Assembly (NCBI GenBank): GCA_014905825.1
Contig: JACGCN010000070.1
Span: 62,001 to 126,000 of the forward strand
Direction: 5' to 3'
DNA: 64,000 nt
Source: Lyophyllum atratum
Lineage: Eukaryota; Basidiomycota; Agaricomycetes; Agaricales; Lyophyllaceae
Positions 22,377 through 37,400 of the stretch are shown here, one piece after another. The notes beneath the pieces are model-generated. The model was not told where the DNA came from. It did not search any database and saw only the letters and a list, made by a program, of their open reading frames with translations. Within the stretch, counting starts at the first letter, position 1. Every line of letters begins with the position of its first letter. Both the position numbers and the translations under genes were made by a program.

Positions 22377-22784
22377 TAGTGACTTCTCCTCCCCATCCTG
22401 AGGCCGCCCTCGCTGACGGCCATTATGCAGCTCCCGTACTGGATCCACTTGGTATTGAACCTTAACCACATTCGGGGTGTAAGCCCACCAACTGCTACTC
22501 TCAGTTTTTACTGCAAGTTGTTAAAATGTACATACGATCTATACATAAACTATATATCCACATAGTATCCTACTGTACCTCATCATCATCGTGCACGTAC
22601 TTTAGATCATATCACTAACTGTCACTGTCGAAGCATTTGAAATTATCAGATTGTGAAGACTTCAGATCAATCAGCGAACTTGACTCATTAGCTTACTCAT
22701 CCAGTCACCAACGATCATCATCATGAAGTCAAGCTACATGGCCCCGAGTCCCTCTTCATTCACTATTACTTCCTCAAGATAAAG
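22377..22784. other. Intergenic region, no gene seen
   Basis: Between the RING gene and the UBL-WLM protease, same strand. AT-rich; likely terminator of one and promoter of the other. Confidence 0.4.
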
Positions 22785-23894
22785 ATGTCGTCGAGCTCTT
22801 CTCTGTCCTTCACCTTTACCTACCGCGGCACACCCCATGCGCTTTCTGTCCTCCCCGACAGCACCCTCTCAGCCTTGCAGGCTCGGCTAGAGGAGCTGAC
22901 CAATGTTCCTCCCTCGCTCCAGAAACTCATCTACAAGGGCAAGAACCTCTTAGGATCGGATGCCCAAGACCGCGATGAAACCACCCTAGCCCAGGCTGGG
23001 TTTAAGAACGGCTTGAAGATCCAAATGCTGGGCTCAACGTCGCAGGAACTGACGTCCTTGCAGTCCACGGAGAGCGAGCAGCGGAAACGGGAGCGAATAC
23101 TCAAGGAGCGCGCGTTGAAGGCACCAACTAAAGTATGTATCCTGTCCCCTACGCCCATGGCAAGTACTGATACCGAATTCACCGCCCTTTCAGGTCCGAT
23201 CTACAGCCAAGTCCGATAGCTCCCTCCTAAACTACCGTTTCCACCAACTCACACCTCTCGCGCATCTCCCGAACCCCGACCGCGCCCATGCGCTGCTCAC
23301 TAAGCTCTCAGGAGACCCTGCGATCCAGCACATCATGCGGCAACATCAGTTCACGGTGGGGGTCCTGACGGAGCTTGCACCACACGAGCACCCGGAGCTG
23401 CTGGGGCTAAACGTCAATTCCGGGCAGGCGATCAAGTTGCGCCTGAGGACGGATAGGTACGATGGGTTCAGGCTGTACAAGGAAGTGAGGCGCGTGCTAT
23501 GTCATGAGCTGACGCATAATGTGTGGGGGGACCATGATAACAATGTACGTCAACTTTCACTTATCGTTGGTATCGAAGCGCTGACTGGTGATGCGTGCAG
23601 TTTAAGGAGCTAAACTCGAAACTTAACCGCGAAGTCGCCGAGTTTGAGACGGCGGCCGCGCAGGGAACGCACTATCTTTCGGGTCGCGGAGATGTCTATG
23701 AGCCATCCTCCGAGCTCGAGGCCGAGGCACACGTCCATATTTTGGGAGGTGGAAGGACAACTGGGTTCGGACCCGCCGTTGATGACTCCAAGGAGGAGCG
23801 GCGGCGGCGGGTGTTGGAGGCCACGATGGCTCGATTGCGGAAGGAGGAGGAGGAGCTGGAACAGAGTTGTGGGACGAGGCCTACTCGGACATAG
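22785..23894 (+). CDS. Ubiquitin-like / WLM-domain metalloprotease
   Basis: Three exons: 22785-23132, 23194-23544, 23601-23894. Residues ~8-85 form a ubiquitin-like domain (FTFTYRGTPHALSVLPDSTL, then LQKLIYKGKNLLG). The following exon contains the WLM core: LLGLNVNSGQAIKLRLRTDR, YDGFRLYKEVRRVLCHELTH, NVWGDHDNNF. The zinc-binding HExxH is HELTH, and the third ligand is His in GDHD, as in Wss1. WLM enzymes are relatives of the DNA-protein crosslink protease Wss1/SPRTN. The N-terminal UBL order matches the separate fungal and plant subgroup with ubiquitin plus WLM. The C-terminal exon has a Glu/Arg coiled segment and shows no SHP or SIM motif that I can identify. Confidence 0.88.
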
Positions 23895-24167
23895 AGACGT
23901 GTGATGGGTGTGCTCTTATATATCTTCGCGTTGTATTATTGCTATCTTTATAGGACCGCTATTATCAGGAAACATGGTAATGACACGGAACAATCGATAT
24001 CTACCCGTGTTTGTTGTTGCACGAACAACCAGCCTGGATCCACCTACACATCGCGCGACTTCCAACCTATCTATGACCGTTATAATTATATTTAGAACGA
24101 CCATCATAGGATGGTATGCGTGAGTGGTATAAGCACAGCGTAAATATAGGCATCGCACCAGCGCCCT

Positions 24168-25048
24168 CTATGACACCACTAGCGACAACCCGGCGACAAT
24201 GGTCATGAACAGCGCCAGAACAGTGGTAGCCCACGACCCTCCATCCAGCACCAGGGTCTTCGCAGTGAAGCCCGCTGAACTCGTTCCCGTGGGTCGATTT
24301 CCAAAGGAGATCGTCGTGGTGACCCCCGGGTTGAGCCAATTCGGACTAACCGTCCCGTTCCTCCATTTATACGCAAGCTTCCCATCGTTCCCAATCTGCC
24401 ATTGTATCTGCCCCTTGCCCTCTGCTCGCTCCGGTCCGAGGAGGAACGGCGTGCTGGCGAAGTGGTGCGCTGGATCGCTGGCACCAGTGATCGTGCAGTT
24501 GCGGTTGGTCGGCGATGACTCCTTGGTGCCGTCGATGCCCGTTGAGGTCTCGAACCAACAGAGAGGGCCCGTGGTAGAGTTGACAAACGGAAGATATGGG
24601 TGATATGAAACCCAGATACCCTTCGCGCCGGTAAATGTGGCATTGGTCGGAAATTTTTGCGAATAGTCACGGTTTACTGCGGGATAAGGTTGGTTGAACA
24701 CCCAGGTGATACCGGCTGATCGAACGCACGATAATAGGGCATCTGTATCCAAGAGCCATCCTTTGCGATGAAACCCTGGTCGGAGTGAAATTCTTCTTCA
24801 GGGTATTGCTGAACCTCGTTGCCTGCAGTGACATTCGAACAACGTATGATAACATACAGGTCGACAGGTGCGACGCGGAATGCTCCCTCCAAACTGTCGC
24901 CCGATGCGAAGTTAAGCTCGGTCGAAATACGGCCAGAGGTGTAGTCCGAGATAGTCTTGTCCGAGGGTAACGCGAAGGGGAACACCCATTGAGAATTTAC
25001 TAGGGTAGCGAGAGCGAGGAGGGCCAACGCATTTCGTAAGGGAGACAT
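24168..25048 (-). CDS. Secreted protein, probably GPI-anchored
   Basis: The N-terminus MSPLRNALALLALATLVNSQ is a clear signal peptide with cleavage near NSQ. The mature part has several N-glycosylation sequons (CSNVT, PTNAT, VNSTTG, RNCTIT, WRNGT) and Cys residues. It ends in an aliphatic stretch (TTVLALFMTIVAGLSLVVS), typical of a GPI-attachment signal. Two exons are needed. The best intron I can find begins at GTATCACC (about 24709) and ends at GCGCGAAG or at CCCGCAG, so 20-30 residues at the junction are uncertain. No catalytic domain is recognised. A cell-wall or plasma-membrane surface role is the likely location; function is unknown. Confidence 0.65.
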
Positions 25049-25423
25049 GCGTTACGCGTAGAGGCAAAGCCCAAGTCCGACACTCTCTGATGAGTCGCAA
25101 CCATGACTACCAGTTGAGGTGTTCTAGTAACCGATAGCCTGCATTTCGTGGAAGTGTGATTCTTTAGGAGGTTGTATTCAGTAGGGAATGAATATGTTCC
25201 AGGTGATACCAGTATCACTATTGTATAGGCTATAAGCCAAGTCATGTAACGAAGAGTCGGGGCGGCTCTCGTTGAAAGTCAACTACTCCATACCACTTCA
25301 AGTGAGAGCGCTTACCCAGCGCGCATTTCAGTCACTAAGAGCTGAAGTAACCGTCGAGCTAATATGTAGGTAGCTGTCGCAGGACAATGAAGTCGAAAGA
25401 CTCTAGTTGATATGCATGTTCGT

Positions 25424-25560
25424 CAGAGTCAGCCGCCACCGCGGAATTCGGAAGAACCAAAGAATAATGCAGCCCCGTGGGCTGAACAAAAAGCAAAACG
25501 CTGGTTGCCCCCGCCGAAACACCTTACAAGGAAGTGCATAAGCATGGGTTTCTGACGGTT
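25424..25560 (-). repeat. Dispersed repeat, copy A
   Basis: On the minus strand this reads ACCCATGCTTATGCACTTCC, then AAGGTGTTTCGGCG, then TTTTGCTTTTTGTTCAGCCC and ACGGGGCTGCATT, ending GCGGTGGCGGCTGACTC. The same blocks in the same order occur at 63409-63556 on the plus strand. It includes the perfect stem CAGCCC-ACG-GGGCTG. Probably a transposon remnant; the class is unknown. Confidence 0.75.
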
Positions 25561-26533
25561 AGAGTTGCTGATCAGTACCCAGTTGGGTGTGAGCCTGGCC
25601 TGGGCCTCTAACGACGATGTCTTTTTTTGTACAGTTGGATGATATTTTCACCCTGAGATCCTGGCATAAGCTACGCTGCGTCGCTGCCATCATGGTCACT
25701 TGGAAGCGGCGGCTCAGGACGGTGCGGGCTGGCAGAAACCATGGATTTTCATGCACATCCACAACCGCGCGAGCTTAGACTGCATAGAATCGAACTATAC
25801 TCAGCGGGTAAAATTTCATCCTAGCATCGTTGGCGGTTAATAAGGACTTACGCTACCAGCCACGTCCGAATCGCGCGAAGTCACAGAGCACGCATACAAC
25901 CAGCCACGATGTGCCGCTGACAATTTCGGAGCCCAAAGCACATAAGGTTGGGTCGTCGTAACTCGTTATGATGATCTACATGCGAGGGTAAAACCTGCCT
26001 TTTGAGGAGCGAGGCGCAGGAATAAGAGGATCAGTAGATAAAAAACAGTGCAATGGATGACCATCCTTGATATGACTATGACGGATCGCGATTCGCCACT
26101 CACGACGTGTTCGTGGCACCGTTGGTGATGAACTACGTGGGATAGGATGGTCGAAAGTAGAGCTCCGACACGACAAGTGGTACCATCGCTAGGGCGCCAG
26201 CATCTTTATCGACAGACACACAGTGACAGAGAACGTCCAATTCTCGGCCCAATATCAATTGATGTTGCGTTCTTTAGCAGTTAGACTTGGAAGAGATGGA
26301 TGCGTGAAAGTATGTTTAGGTGATTCGTGCCGTATGCAAGTCAGTAACCCAAACTTGCACGTAAAGGAATTCTCCGGCCCAGTTGAATTTCAACAAAGCC
26401 ATACAAAGACGCATAGGGGCGCCAGTTCGAGTTTAACTGGCAAGGGTCCGACTGGAACTACATAACTTAGTAAACCTCCTCTTTCACAATCGCTGCTGCT
26501 CATAGGCCTCACCTTCTACACCTTGCTTCTACT

Positions 26534-26540
26534 TATAAAA
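26534..26540 (+). promoter_or_regulatory. TATA-like box before POLD4 gene
   Basis: TATAAAA ends 14 bp before the first ATG (26554) and 47 bp before the second in-frame ATG (26587). If it is a real TATA box, transcription would begin too late for the first ATG, favouring the shorter start MKQATLPFG. Confidence 0.4.
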
Positions 26541-26553
26541 TCTATTTGCGATA

Positions 26554-27386
26554 ATGCCTTCAACCACAAGGTCATCTTCATCCAACATGAAGCAGGCGAC
26601 ACTACCATTCGGGACTTCCAAAAGAACAGCCTCAACACAGAATGTCAAGCCCAAGGCGGCCCAGGCGAAAAAGTCGCCAGCGGTACGGAAGGCGCCGAGT
26701 CGCGACAGCAGCGATGAAGACGAGCTTGATGTTGATGATATTCACCTCCCCTCCTCGGACGAAGAGTCTGTCGATGAGAAACCAAGCATCAAAATCGAAA
26801 GGCGGGCTTCCTCGTCGAACAAGGCATCGAAAACCAAGAAAGCTGAGAAGCAAGTTGCTGTAGTCCCCGAGGCAACCATTCCACCCAAGGGCCGTACCGA
26901 GGACATCGAAGCTAAAGTCTTGGCTGAGCTAAACGAGAAGGATCCCAAGTGGCGAAGACATTATGCCGAAGTACGTGCGAAGATGGGCCACATGCACCCT
27001 AGTGAGTACAGTTCCTCCTTCACTGCTCTCTGCTGGATAATTGACTCTGTTGCCCAGTTCACGGGAATGGTCAGACCAAAATTCACGAAATTCTACGGGT
27101 ATTTGATATGTGAGAGTTCCCTGCCCTTATATGGATGCATACTGACATCACCTTAAATGACAGGTCTTTTGAGTATGGCCCTTGTGTTGGGATCAGCCGT
27201 CTTGACCGATGGGAGAGAGCAGAAGCACTAGGTCTCAAACCTCCAACTGAGGTATGTCAACGCTATCTTTGCAAATGTTCCACATACTGACCTGATATCG
27301 GTGCAAAGGTCAGAGACATATTGACCACTCGACAGGGAACGGAAGAGCGTGTGTTCTCCCAGTCGGTGTTGTCTGGAGAAGTTTAG
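26554..27386 (+). CDS. POLD4: DNA polymerase delta subunit 4 (Cdm1/POLD4)
   Basis: The fourth, small subunit of replicative polymerase delta. The C-terminal signature after splicing is RVFDMSFEYGPCVGISRLDR followed by WERAEALGLKPP, matching the family block (FGPCxGxxRLxRWxRAxxLGLxPP). The last exon ends RVFSQSVLSGEV. Introns follow MHP, FDM and PTE, and all have GT-AG ends. Near the N-terminus KQATLPFG resembles a PCNA-interacting PIP motif, as expected of this subunit. The region between (residues 20-100) is acidic and basic low complexity and looks disordered. The start is 26554 or 26587, the latter favoured if the TATAAAA at 26534 is used. Confidence 0.88.
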
Positions 27387-28234
27387 TTTAACCCATGTCG
27401 TCTTCTTTGGCTGTTTACGAATCCTCTGTGAGCACACTTCTTTCTTGGTCACCTTCTCGTTTCCGAGTTTGCTTATGGATCCTCCAGATCATATTTATTT
27501 TGCTTTTTCCAAACCTATATCACTATCACTATCCATATGTTGTTGTTTCGCCCTGACTTTCGTGCTCTCTTCTTTGTGCGCATTTATACCTTTATCCTAC
27601 CCCGTAAATAGTAAATTGTGGTGCCCTCCAGTTTGTTGCTCCGTTCCTGACTAAAATTAGATGCATTGATGCTTGACTGCGACCAACTTTGCGGCTTGAC
27701 GCCAGAGCGCTCGCAAGTGGCCGTGATTGGTCGTCATGATCAGTGCGTCACAAATATTATATGGGCGTGGCAGACTAACCTCCTCGTAAGGTCATACAGC
27801 AGCATGCACCCCAACTTGTCGAATCAGTCATCACCTTCACCCCTTGTTGGCTGTCGGTTTCTACAGCATATCAGGATGGCGTACATCAAAGGAATCCAAT
27901 TATGTCCTATCATTCCCTATGCTTCCCTCCTGATCCCACGCTATCCCATGATCATTTCAGCATCCTTTCCTAATTAAGGGCTATTCGACCGTTTGGAAGC
28001 TCTTCTGCATCGTCAGATCATATCTTTCAGGCCGCGACGACATATTTCTAACTCCTCCACATCTAAACATCCTAACCTGGGATGAAGATTACCAGGCCTT
28101 TCCGATCTTGGGGATAACACCCCTGATCGCTTATGATATGGTCGTCTCGAGTATAAATGGACCCAGCTCAGGTGTATATGATAGAAAGCCCCCTCACTGG
28201 CACTGGCATCTGAAGCTGCTCTATCAATTAATCA
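27387..28234. other. Intergenic region, no gene seen
   Basis: About 850 bp, CT-rich in its first half. ORFs of up to 103 codons show no domain. The 3' half is the promoter of the flavoprotein gene. Confidence 0.4.
28152..28157 (+). promoter_or_regulatory. TATA box of flavoprotein monooxygenase gene
   Basis: TATAAA (in GAGTATAAATGG), 83 bp upstream of the ATG at 28235. Motif and spacing only. Confidence 0.45.
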
Positions 28235-30833
<2,599 letters not shown>

Positions 30834-31071
30834 TTTTGCCTCTCACCTTTTTTATAGTATATATATATTCACGATACCCTCTGACGTATATAGACACAAC
30901 GTGATTCCTACACGCATATATTCCGTTTCCTGGATGGGGTTCATAACAAAATCAGCGATTATTAATTTGTACAACAGAATGCGCAAAACAAGGCAGAGGA
31001 GGCATAAACTCAGGGGCGAAGAGAACATGTAGTACATAAGTCATAGGTAGAACGCGGTAGACACACTGTCT

Positions 31072-33816
31072 TCATCCCCTCCAGCCCTTTATTGCTGTGG
31101 GCGCTTCCTCGCTATCAATGAGAACTCTCCGAGGACCCCCCTTGCCAGGCAGGGGAAGTTTAGCAGTCAGCCGTGCCCTTGAAGTCGAAATAGCAGCCGC
31201 AGGTTTGGGAGGAGGTTTGGCGGCCTTCTTCATTTCAGGTGGGGATATCCTCGATGGAGCCGTGAACACCTTCCCTTCCGCCTTGGCACCACCATTCTCC
31301 TTCTCGACACTGGCAGAAGTCTTGACGCGTCCAGAAGGTGCATTTATGACAGGCGCAGCTTTCGCCTTGCCCTTCTCCTTCGCCGTGAATCGCGCGGGGT
31401 CAGGATGAAAGACCCTTCCCTTCGCTGTGGTCGTGACTGAAGGACGCTTAACTACGTTTGGCTCAAGCTTCTTCTCCTGCAGGGGCCTTTCCGGGGGCGA
31501 CTCGGATACACCAAGCTCGGCAGCAAGTGACATCGGTGGGGAGGAGGGCAGAGGGATATCAGCAGGAACTGCCAACGGGTTCTCAAAGCCTGGTATATGT
31601 TCTTCTTCCTCCATCACGGGTTGAAGGAGAGCAGATATATCCTCCAGTCCCGGGCCGATTAACTCAGGGCTATGCGGTGAATTTCCTAGCATAAGTATTC
31701 TGCTCAGAGGGCTGGGCTTCACAGGGGAGTAGGCATGGATCATGCGTTGAGCGAAAGGTTTTGCTACCGGGAATGGGCGACGTGCCGCGGGAGGGGTGGA
31801 TGGGGCGGCGGTCGGTTCTGGAGGTGTCAGAGATGGAGAAAGGGGGGTTGTGCTTTGTGGAGGGGACTGCTGAAGAAGATCTAGCGCAGGGATGGCGGCG
31901 AGGAGAGCGGGCTGAGTGGGTAATGAGGCATGTGGAGAGGGAGGTGGGAGGACGAATGAGGTCGGTAAAAGGGATGTCGTGAGCGGCAAAGGCTTGACAG
32001 TGAATGCTGGTGCAGGTATGAGGGGCAGGACCTCCGTTTCATAGGCTGGTATGACCCTGGAAGGCGTTAAAAGGGAGGAGCGCCTTGACAGTCTTGTCGT
32101 CTTTCTCCCAGTACCCCCACCAGCCTTGCCCACACACACTTTAGCCGGGGACTTCCGAGATGGCTTTTTAGGCGATTGGCGCACGGTAGCTGCTCGCCGG
32201 GGTGATGCAACGGGTTGAGGTGTCGGAGGCAGCTCAGCAAGCATCATCTCCACCTGCCAAGACCGTTTTTCATCCAGCAATCTTATCCGCTCGGCCTGGA
32301 AAGACATCTTAGCAACATTCTGTAGGTGCGATGACGGAAGGCTCACTTCGAGCTCTGCTCTCTCCTTTCCTAATTTGATAGCCGCATCAGTGAATTTCTG
32401 GCGTTCCTGGTCGAGTTGTCTCTTGATATCGTCTAAGCGCTCCTTTTCAGCATCGCGGAACGGTGCAGACATCAACTCCATGCTCATTTCCCCGATCTCC
32501 CCTGTCACAATGCGGTGATCTTGCGCGAATTTATCGAACATCGCTTGAGTATCTGTTGCTTGCGTGGCGGCCTGTTTTCGGGATCGTTCTATTCGCAAGC
32601 GTTAGCATAGGTATGACGGAAATATGGGATACAAACCTAGTTCTTCCTTCAGTGTATTAATGATGCCTTGTAATCGTTCCATTTCCCCATCTGATACAAG
32701 AATAGTTGGTTTAGCCGTCGTAGGCGCGAGAGTCGGAGGCAGGGAGAGGGTCGTAAGAAGACTTCGCAAATCATTGAGCACGAGGTCCAATTTATCACTC
32801 GCATTATTGGAGGGATGCAAAGGGAAGAGCGTGGTGAGGGTGAATGGTGTTGGCTGATTACAATTCTCGTTAATCATGCATGCAAGTGGTAAAACGAGTG
32901 ATAAATACCTCTTCAGAGGTCTCTGACGCAAGTGGCCGGGCCTGATATAAAATTGTTTGCACCTCGTTGACGGCTGTCAAAACCAACTTGCGCAGGACGA
33001 AGTTCTCTTCCGAAAGCTGACTCCTAGCCTTCTCAGCCTCCTCCAGAGCTATTTCTAGGAAGTTCTTGGTCTTCCCGATGAGCTCTGAGCCAGTCACCAC
33101 GGCGGCATTTGCACAACGCATCCCGCTAGGAACTGCCATGAGTTTGGCTTGCGCGTCAGCGAGTTTCGACCACTTTTCAGACATGCGTTCGACATCTTTT
33201 TCCTTCTTTTTGATCTCGCTTTGGTGGGATGCCCTAACTCCCTGTAGTGTCGTTCGGGTGCGTTGAAGCTCGGCTGCAGTCTGCTTATGTGCTGCTTCGC
33301 TGGATTGGAGTGCGCGCGTTGCCCCGCTTTAGAAATGTGAGCTGCGAGTATGGAAGGCCATGAGACTGGCACACACGTTAATCGCGATTTGTGAACGTTC
33401 ATCTCTCGTTCCGCATTTGCCGCCGTTTCTGTGACGTCCCTGTGTAACGACTTCAAGCGTTCGTGGTCATAGCTGAGGGTGCGTAATTTCGTTGTCAATT
33501 CCTCCGTCCTAGACATGTCTTCCTAAAAGTAGTTGTTTATAGACAGGATATTGGATGGTGAAACGGTACCTACAACGCGTTGACTCAACATTCCCAGCAG
33601 GCATTTTGCAACGCGGTCCAGGTCAGAATTGGCAATTCCATCGAAAGAGAGGCCAGGAGATGGGGCGAACCCATGAGCCACCAGCTGAGAATTGATGTAT
33701 TCCAGACTCGAGGTTGAAATCATGGACAGCATCGAGCCATCAACCATGGGAGAGGCCAGGCCAGACAGAGATATGTCGTTGATATCCCATTGCACGCCTT
33801 TCTTAGGTGTCTCCAT
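31072..33816 (-). CDS. Afadin/alpha-actinin-binding (ADIP) family protein, SSX2IP/Msd1-like
   Basis: Begins METPKKGVQWDINDISLSGL. The ADIP block follows: SSLEYINSQLVAHGFAPSPG, LDRVAKCLLGMLSQRV, then after an intron EDMSRTEELTTKLRTLSYDH and ERLKSLHRDV. A long coiled coil with TLQGVRASHQSEIKKKEKDV completes it. Known members are human SSX2IP and fission yeast Msd1, which with Wdr8 anchor minus ends of microtubules at the centrosome or spindle pole body. The C-terminal half (31072-32250) is a Pro/Ser/Lys-rich, probably disordered extension ending GWRG. Together with the PACT protein at the left end, the window holds two spindle-pole components, though 30 kb apart. It converges on the flavoprotein gene, 238 bp between stops. 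Confidence 0.82.
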
Positions 33817-34403
33817 CGCGAAGCGCGTCCTTGCGCTGTCCTTCAGAATGGTAGGCGGTGGAGGGTGCTAGTGTCAGTGGTCTGGCAAACGTGCAAGTTG
33901 GCGGAAAGTCGCGTCAAGTCACGTGCTCGTGTACAAGTCGAGAGCTGACCCCAAGCCGACCCTTCTCCGGCTGTTGTCCGCGTCCCCCAATATGAGAAGT
34001 CTTCCGAGGCCTTGAGGAGATTTTGTGACTAAGTACCTGCGTGCATGTCTTCTCGGACAGAAATATTTTCTCAGTTCCACTTCATGAGGTTGATGCCACT
34101 GGGTACCTAATCTTTGATGGACTTGACCCACCTGTATGGTCAACGCCTGACAGATGGATCGGCTTCAAATGAACAGTTCGCTGAGATTTACAACTTTTTG
34201 TGGAACTGGGGCAATCAAGGAGGAGTTAAGCTCGCTCAGTTGCGGCACAGCAGCTTGAACACAAGCCAATCCTTACATAATCTCACATCCATCCCTGACG
34301 CTGCTGATCACGAAATATCACAAACCAGACTAACCTCTTTTTCCGCTTTTTCCTCTCTCTCCTCTCCCCCTGGCTGCTCTGACTCTCGTAATTTCTTATA
34401 TTA
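33817..34403. other. Divergent promoter region
   Basis: 587 bp between the ADIP gene (minus) and the deubiquitinase gene (plus). No ORF with support; a CT-rich tract (34335-34375) lies just before the deubiquitinase ATG. Confidence 0.5.
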
Positions 34404-37400
34404 ATGCCCGGGGTCACAGTACTGCCCAACTCACCGGGTTTGGGAGGCTTTGGTTCACCACAGCTGGGTAAGAGGATGTCAACTCTCGGCATGAACGGGC
34501 AGCAAACAAGGGCCGTACCAGCGACACAGAACGGAGTCGGAAGACAATACGATGGCCTGAATGCTATCGCTATCAAGGAGAAAGCGATAGACTCCGTCCA
34601 AAAGGAAACCCGAGGCTGTACACCCATGACATTAATCAAGACAGCACGGACACAATACAGCGCAGGAAGGGACAGCGAGAGTAAAGGCGACCTCCGGGCG
34701 TCTTTAGCTGCATACGTCAAGGCAGCCAGTCTAGCAAAAATAGCAATCGAATCTCCCGACAACCAGAAGGGTAGCCCTTTGTGGAAGGAAATTGGGGATT
34801 TTTGGAAGGTATGCCGACCTGTCAACCCTAATATCCCTGCCGTTAATCATCCTGTAGATTCACGCTGACGATCTTGGTGCCCGCTTGAAAACTGTGGAGG
34901 AGAAGTTGAAGGCAATTGAGAAAGCTCATCCACCGTGCGCATTTCGCTCCGAGACTGACGCACGCCTCTTGCTAACAATTTCACAGCACTCCCGAGTCGC
35001 CAGATGGACCAATTAGCAAACCAGGAGGGAGTATTAGCGATCGTGTGAAAGCTCTTCAGGAGAACGGGCTGTCTGTGGCGACGACGAAACGGTTCTCGCA
35101 GACACTTTCGACGAAGATGACACCACCAAGTTCTCCAAAACAAGTTTCGACGCGTTTGTCGACGCCCCAAACCGCAATAGTAACTCTAGTGCCTTCCGCG
35201 ACTACTTCTTCCACCCCATCCCCTCGCACATTGATTTCTCCAGCGTCATTTGGCCCTCCCTCCCCTGCTTCCACCCCCTCATCATCGCCCCAACTTAATG
35301 CCTTCGACGTGTCTGGATTTACGCAAGCTTTTCCTTCTATAGAGGAGCTTGATGAATCAGCGGCGTTCAACCTCCCGGCAGCGCCTACCAATGGAATGCC
35401 TATCAATGGAACCGGAAAACCTCCGCTAAAAGGTATCCGCAATGGAGAATCATCCTCATCATCACCATCATCAGGATCGGCCAAGAACATGACTGCCCCA
35501 ATTGAGAGACCATCTAGCACACCAATACCCCCGACTGTCAACTCATTTTCGAGTCGGCCTGGATCACCGACGAAGCCGCCATTACCGCATAAACCTTCTC
35601 GTCTCTCTCTGCACTCGTCCACTATCCCAAGCCAGATCGGGCCGAGACCTATTATTCCAGTATCTGGGACCGCCACGCCGAGCGAACTATCGATGTATCT
35701 GCAACTGCACAAGGTTCTTCTTCTCGATGTGCGGAATCGGGCTGACTTTGAGCGAGAGCATATCCGCAGTGGGGCTGCGATCGCTTGCGTCGAGCCTTCT
35801 GTACTTCAGCGTAAAAGGTATGTTTGTTCCCTTCTGTAGGCTTCCATGACTCACGATGCTGAACAGTTTGACCCTCGACCGCCTCGAAGAGTCGATGTTT
35901 GTTGCGCCAATGAGTGATCAGAGTGTCTTCTCCAATCGTGACAAATTCGACCTTGTTGTGATTTATGATGATGATTCGAAGAGTCTTGGTCCCAGCGATT
36001 CACCACTCTCTGTTCTACATCGTCTAATAGGCGAGCAATCGATACAGAAAATGTTGAAGAGACAACCGATGCTTCTAGTGGGTGGGCTCAACGCGTGGCG
36101 ACGCGAGTTTGGTGCTCCTTTGCGACCGGAGCCGCAAAGCACTGGGTTTTCAGAACTTCAATCACCCTCAAGTCCGCCATCCATCCCACCGAGCACGAGT
36201 CCGAGAAATCCCTTCTTCATCAATGGAAGAGCTACCACGCCATCGTCTGTCTCGTCATCGATACCAGAGTCGCACTTCCATCGTTCAAATATTTCTGTGG
36301 ATCAAAGCTCTGGTCATTCCAGGTTTGTATCAATCCCCTCCTCATCGTTGGCAGCTGTTGATTCTATCTCAATTTAGGTCCCCTGCGGAGGCCGCATACC
36401 CAACTAACCTCCCGCCAACGAACGGAGGTCTCTCTCGGAGGCCCGCTCTCACACGACCTAGTTCGAGTTCAATATCCTATACCAGAAGCTTCGACAGTGT
36501 AATTCGATCATCATTTCTCAGTTGCCTATTTGCTGACGTTCCTCCGTAGATTGGCTCTCCATCTCAGACCCTCAATAATATCCCTTCTTCAAGTCCATTT
36601 ACATACCCGCAACTATCACGAAATATAACCCCCGCAACATCTGGATCTGGAACCCCATTATCCCCAGCCTCCCTTCCGCATCACGATATCACATCACCGC
36701 CTCAAGCATCCATCAATCCTTCTCAATTATCGCGCAGACGTAGTGATTATATTGATCAGTCCCAAGAAGCGGTATCTGGCCTTCATAACCGTACCGCGAT
36801 CGACTACCCCGAACTTTCCACTCCGCAGGTCCTGCGGCCGCCACCCCTAGCCGCGTCATCGGCATTGGAGCGACAAGACAATCGTCCTCGACTACAGAAT
36901 GTCCCTTCACCCTTCTCGCCGAATGCTCCTGAACTGCCTAGGATACAATCCGAATACCCGGCAACCTACTGGTTTGATGCATACATTGGCGTTTCCGGTT
37001 TGCAGAACCTTGGAAATACGTGCTACATGAACGCGCCTATACAATGTCTAAGCGCGACAGTTCCGTTTGCGAGATTCTTCACAGGTCAGTCCTGGTATCA
37101 TCGGAGGTGGACGACATATTGATACAGCCCTTGCGCAGAGGGCAAATGGAAGAATGCCATTAACCGCGTCAACCCGTTAGGTTCCAAGGGCAGACTTGTC
37201 ACTTCTTTTTCCCAGCTCCTTGGCAAGATGTGGGACACTAGAGAATCATCGCTTTCGCCCCACGAGTTCAGAGTAAGAATTTCATCTCCGTATAGCACCT
37301 CCAATCTAATACACAACCCTAGCACATGATATGTTCGCTCAAGTCGCAATATAGGGGGTCGGACCAGCATGATTCACAGGAATTCCTCAGTTTCCTTCTG

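Larger units (their letters stand above)
25049..26553. other. Intergenic region containing a dispersed repeat
   Basis: About 1.5 kb without a supported gene. The only structure found is the repeat copy at 25424-25560. Confidence 0.4.

Noticed and set aside
35700..36120. Active rhodanese (sulfurtransferase) site in the deubiquitinase
   Set aside because: The loop where the catalytic Cys should be has none (MLLVGGLNAW), as in Doa4/USP8; it is a binding module.
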